Source: Oligoflexales bacterium (lineage in GTDB: Bacteria; Bdellovibrionota_B; Oligoflexia; Oligoflexales; RGVZ01). From it: 64,000 bases of DNA. Every line of letters starts with the position of its first letter. Position 1 is the stretch's first letter. The stretch lies in NCBI GenBank assembly GCA_947494335.1, contig CANLUT010000002.1:515904-579903 (forward strand). The letters run 5' to 3'. Below the pieces are notes generated by a model. The model saw only the letters and a program-made list of their open reading frames with translations, had not been told where the DNA came from and did no database searches. The translations under genes were made by a program, and so were the position numbers. Below, piece after piece: positions 63,181 through 64,000 of the stretch.

Positions 63181-64000
63181 TTAGTTAGCCAAGTCTTCGG
63201 GGTTGATCTTTGGTCTTAGGGATGCGCTGCGTTTTTTTGCGTCCTGAATCATTTCCACAAACTCAGGATCATTCGACCCATTTTTTCGGAAGTGATTGAA
63301 AATTTTCAGAGCTCTTGCTGGGTTGGTTGATTCGACACTACGGGCAAGCCAGTAGTAGCCTTCATATAATTTCGGTTTTACGCGTACTGCACGTTCCAGA
63401 TACTCAGCAGCTTCTTTGGTCTTGCCCATCTCCAATAACGCCTGTCCTGTTCCTAGAAGTGCTCCAGCCATAAGTGGCTGTGCTTTTAAAGCCAGTTTCC
63501 ACGTTTCGAGTGCGGCTTCCGTCTTACCTTGAGAATATAAAACCTCGGCGGTTACGCTTTGATAATAGGCTTGAGATGCCACCCCTGCAAGCTTGGACCC
63601 CTTGCGCAAAATAGCGAGAGCCTCATTTCCGCGCTTTAACTTGAGTAATGTTCGCGCCATGATAATGGGCGCCTGCTCGTCACGGGGATATTTCTTTTGC
63701 AATCTCTGACAGAGGTTTAGAGATTCACTGTAGAAGCGAATTTTGTAATAGCTCCATGCTAGGCTTTTAAGTGACCGTGGCTCGTCTTCTTGCAGTTTGA
63801 GAGCTTTTTTGTACCTATAAATGGCCTCAGCATATTTATCTGTTGCTCGGTAAGATTCACCAAGAAAAAAATTGGCGTCAAAATTATTTTCAAATTCGGG
63901 CATGGACTTTTCTAGGTTGTTGATCGCACCCTGATAGTCACCTGCTTTTGCCAGGACGATACCAAGATTGCGCGTTGCCGTAACATTTTTAGGGTCTCGA
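63181..64000 (-). CDS. TPR protein (5' end beyond window)
   Basis: At least 273 residues of a TPR protein running out of the window. The frame stays open past the Met at 63903 up to the window edge, encoding DPKNVTATRNLGIVLAKAGD, which is itself a TPR unit, so the true start lies outside. Units such as AEAIYRYKKALKLQEDEPRS and AEYLERAVRVKPKLYEGYYW repeat about six times. No enzyme motif. Function unknown; possibly another scaffold, as this chromosome has many. Confidence 0.8.
   Translation of the reverse strand, partial: RDPKNVTATRNLGIVLAKAGDYQGAINNLEKSMPEFENNFDANFFLGESYRATDKYAEAIYRYKKALKLQEDEPRSLKSLAWSYYKIRFYSESLNLCQRLQKKYPRDEQAPIIMARTLLKLKRGNEALAILRKGSKLAGVASQAYYQSVTAEVLYSQGKTEAALETWKLALKAQPLMAGALLGTGQALLEMGKTKEAAEYLERAVRVKPKLYEGYYWLARSVESTNPARALKIFNHFRKNGSNDPEFVEMIQDAKKRSASLRPKINPEDLAN

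Noticed and set aside
1..64000. Prophage, insertion sequence or CRISPR array
   Set aside because: No transposase, integrase, phage structural gene, direct-repeat array or att-like duplication at the tRNA genes was seen.

Overview
The window reads as ordinary chromosome from a Gram-negative bacterium, most likely a deep-branching relative of the Deltaproteobacteria such as Bdellovibrionota/Oligoflexia. This placement is inference. It rests on lipid A synthesis (lpxC), many Sec-dependent lipoproteins, outer-membrane barrels and a TolC-type exporter, combined with a B12-dependent ribonucleotide reductase, an RNase Y-like nuclease, a Fis-like protein, FHA and REC-TPR signalling proteins and an abundance of TPR proteins. 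By eye the base composition is moderate and even, genes are tightly packed on both strands, and I see no phage, insertion sequence, CRISPR array or rRNA operon.

Layout. 1-1.8 kb: the start of a lipoprotein gene leaving the window and three tandem paralogues of a small winged-helix-like family. 2-6 kb: a 2-hydroxyacid dehydrogenase, recN and an esterase. 6.2-10.5 kb: nrdJ and an 847-base upstream region with a promoter, two NrdR boxes and a cluster of DnaA boxes. 10.5-16.9 kb: an envelope block of two lipoproteins, two secreted proteins and two outer-membrane proteins. 17-21.6 kb: a four-gene operon (TetR regulator, TPR protein, truncated thiolase-like protein, degenerate FadB-like protein), the most unusual system here. 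21.8-28.5 kb: lpxC, a TPR protein, a minimal ComEC, a zinc-ribbon membrane protein and dnaK. 29-34.4 kb: a minus-strand block with a lipoprotein, a REC-TPR regulator, a TPR protein and RNase Y.

34.6-43.5 kb: suhB, a secreted protein, rpmI-rplT, a nucleotidyltransferase divergent from an aldolase-like enzyme, and a TolC/MacA/MacB-type export operon. 43.5-49.8 kb: tRNA-Leu(UAG), an FHA protein, a DUF1844 protein, clpB with a possible structural switch over its ribosome binding site, tRNA-Gln(UUG), prs, rplY and pth. 49.9-56.4 kb: rpsF-rplI (no rpsR between them), dnaB, a Fis-like regulator, grpE and lon. 56.5-64 kb: a small membrane protein, def, rpe, hutH, a secreted protein, a rhomboid protease and a set of uncharacterised proteins, ending in a TPR gene cut by the window edge.

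Themes: protein quality control is spread over separate loci (dnaK, clpB, grpE, lon), replication and nucleotide supply are represented by dnaB, nrdJ and prs, and envelope biogenesis and export by the 10.5-17 kb block, lpxC and the TolC/MacAB set. The main points to follow up are the catalytically degenerate fad-like operon, the three-paralogue cluster, the NrdR/DnaA control region of nrdJ, the clpB leader and a secreted protein built from four similar two-cysteine units.
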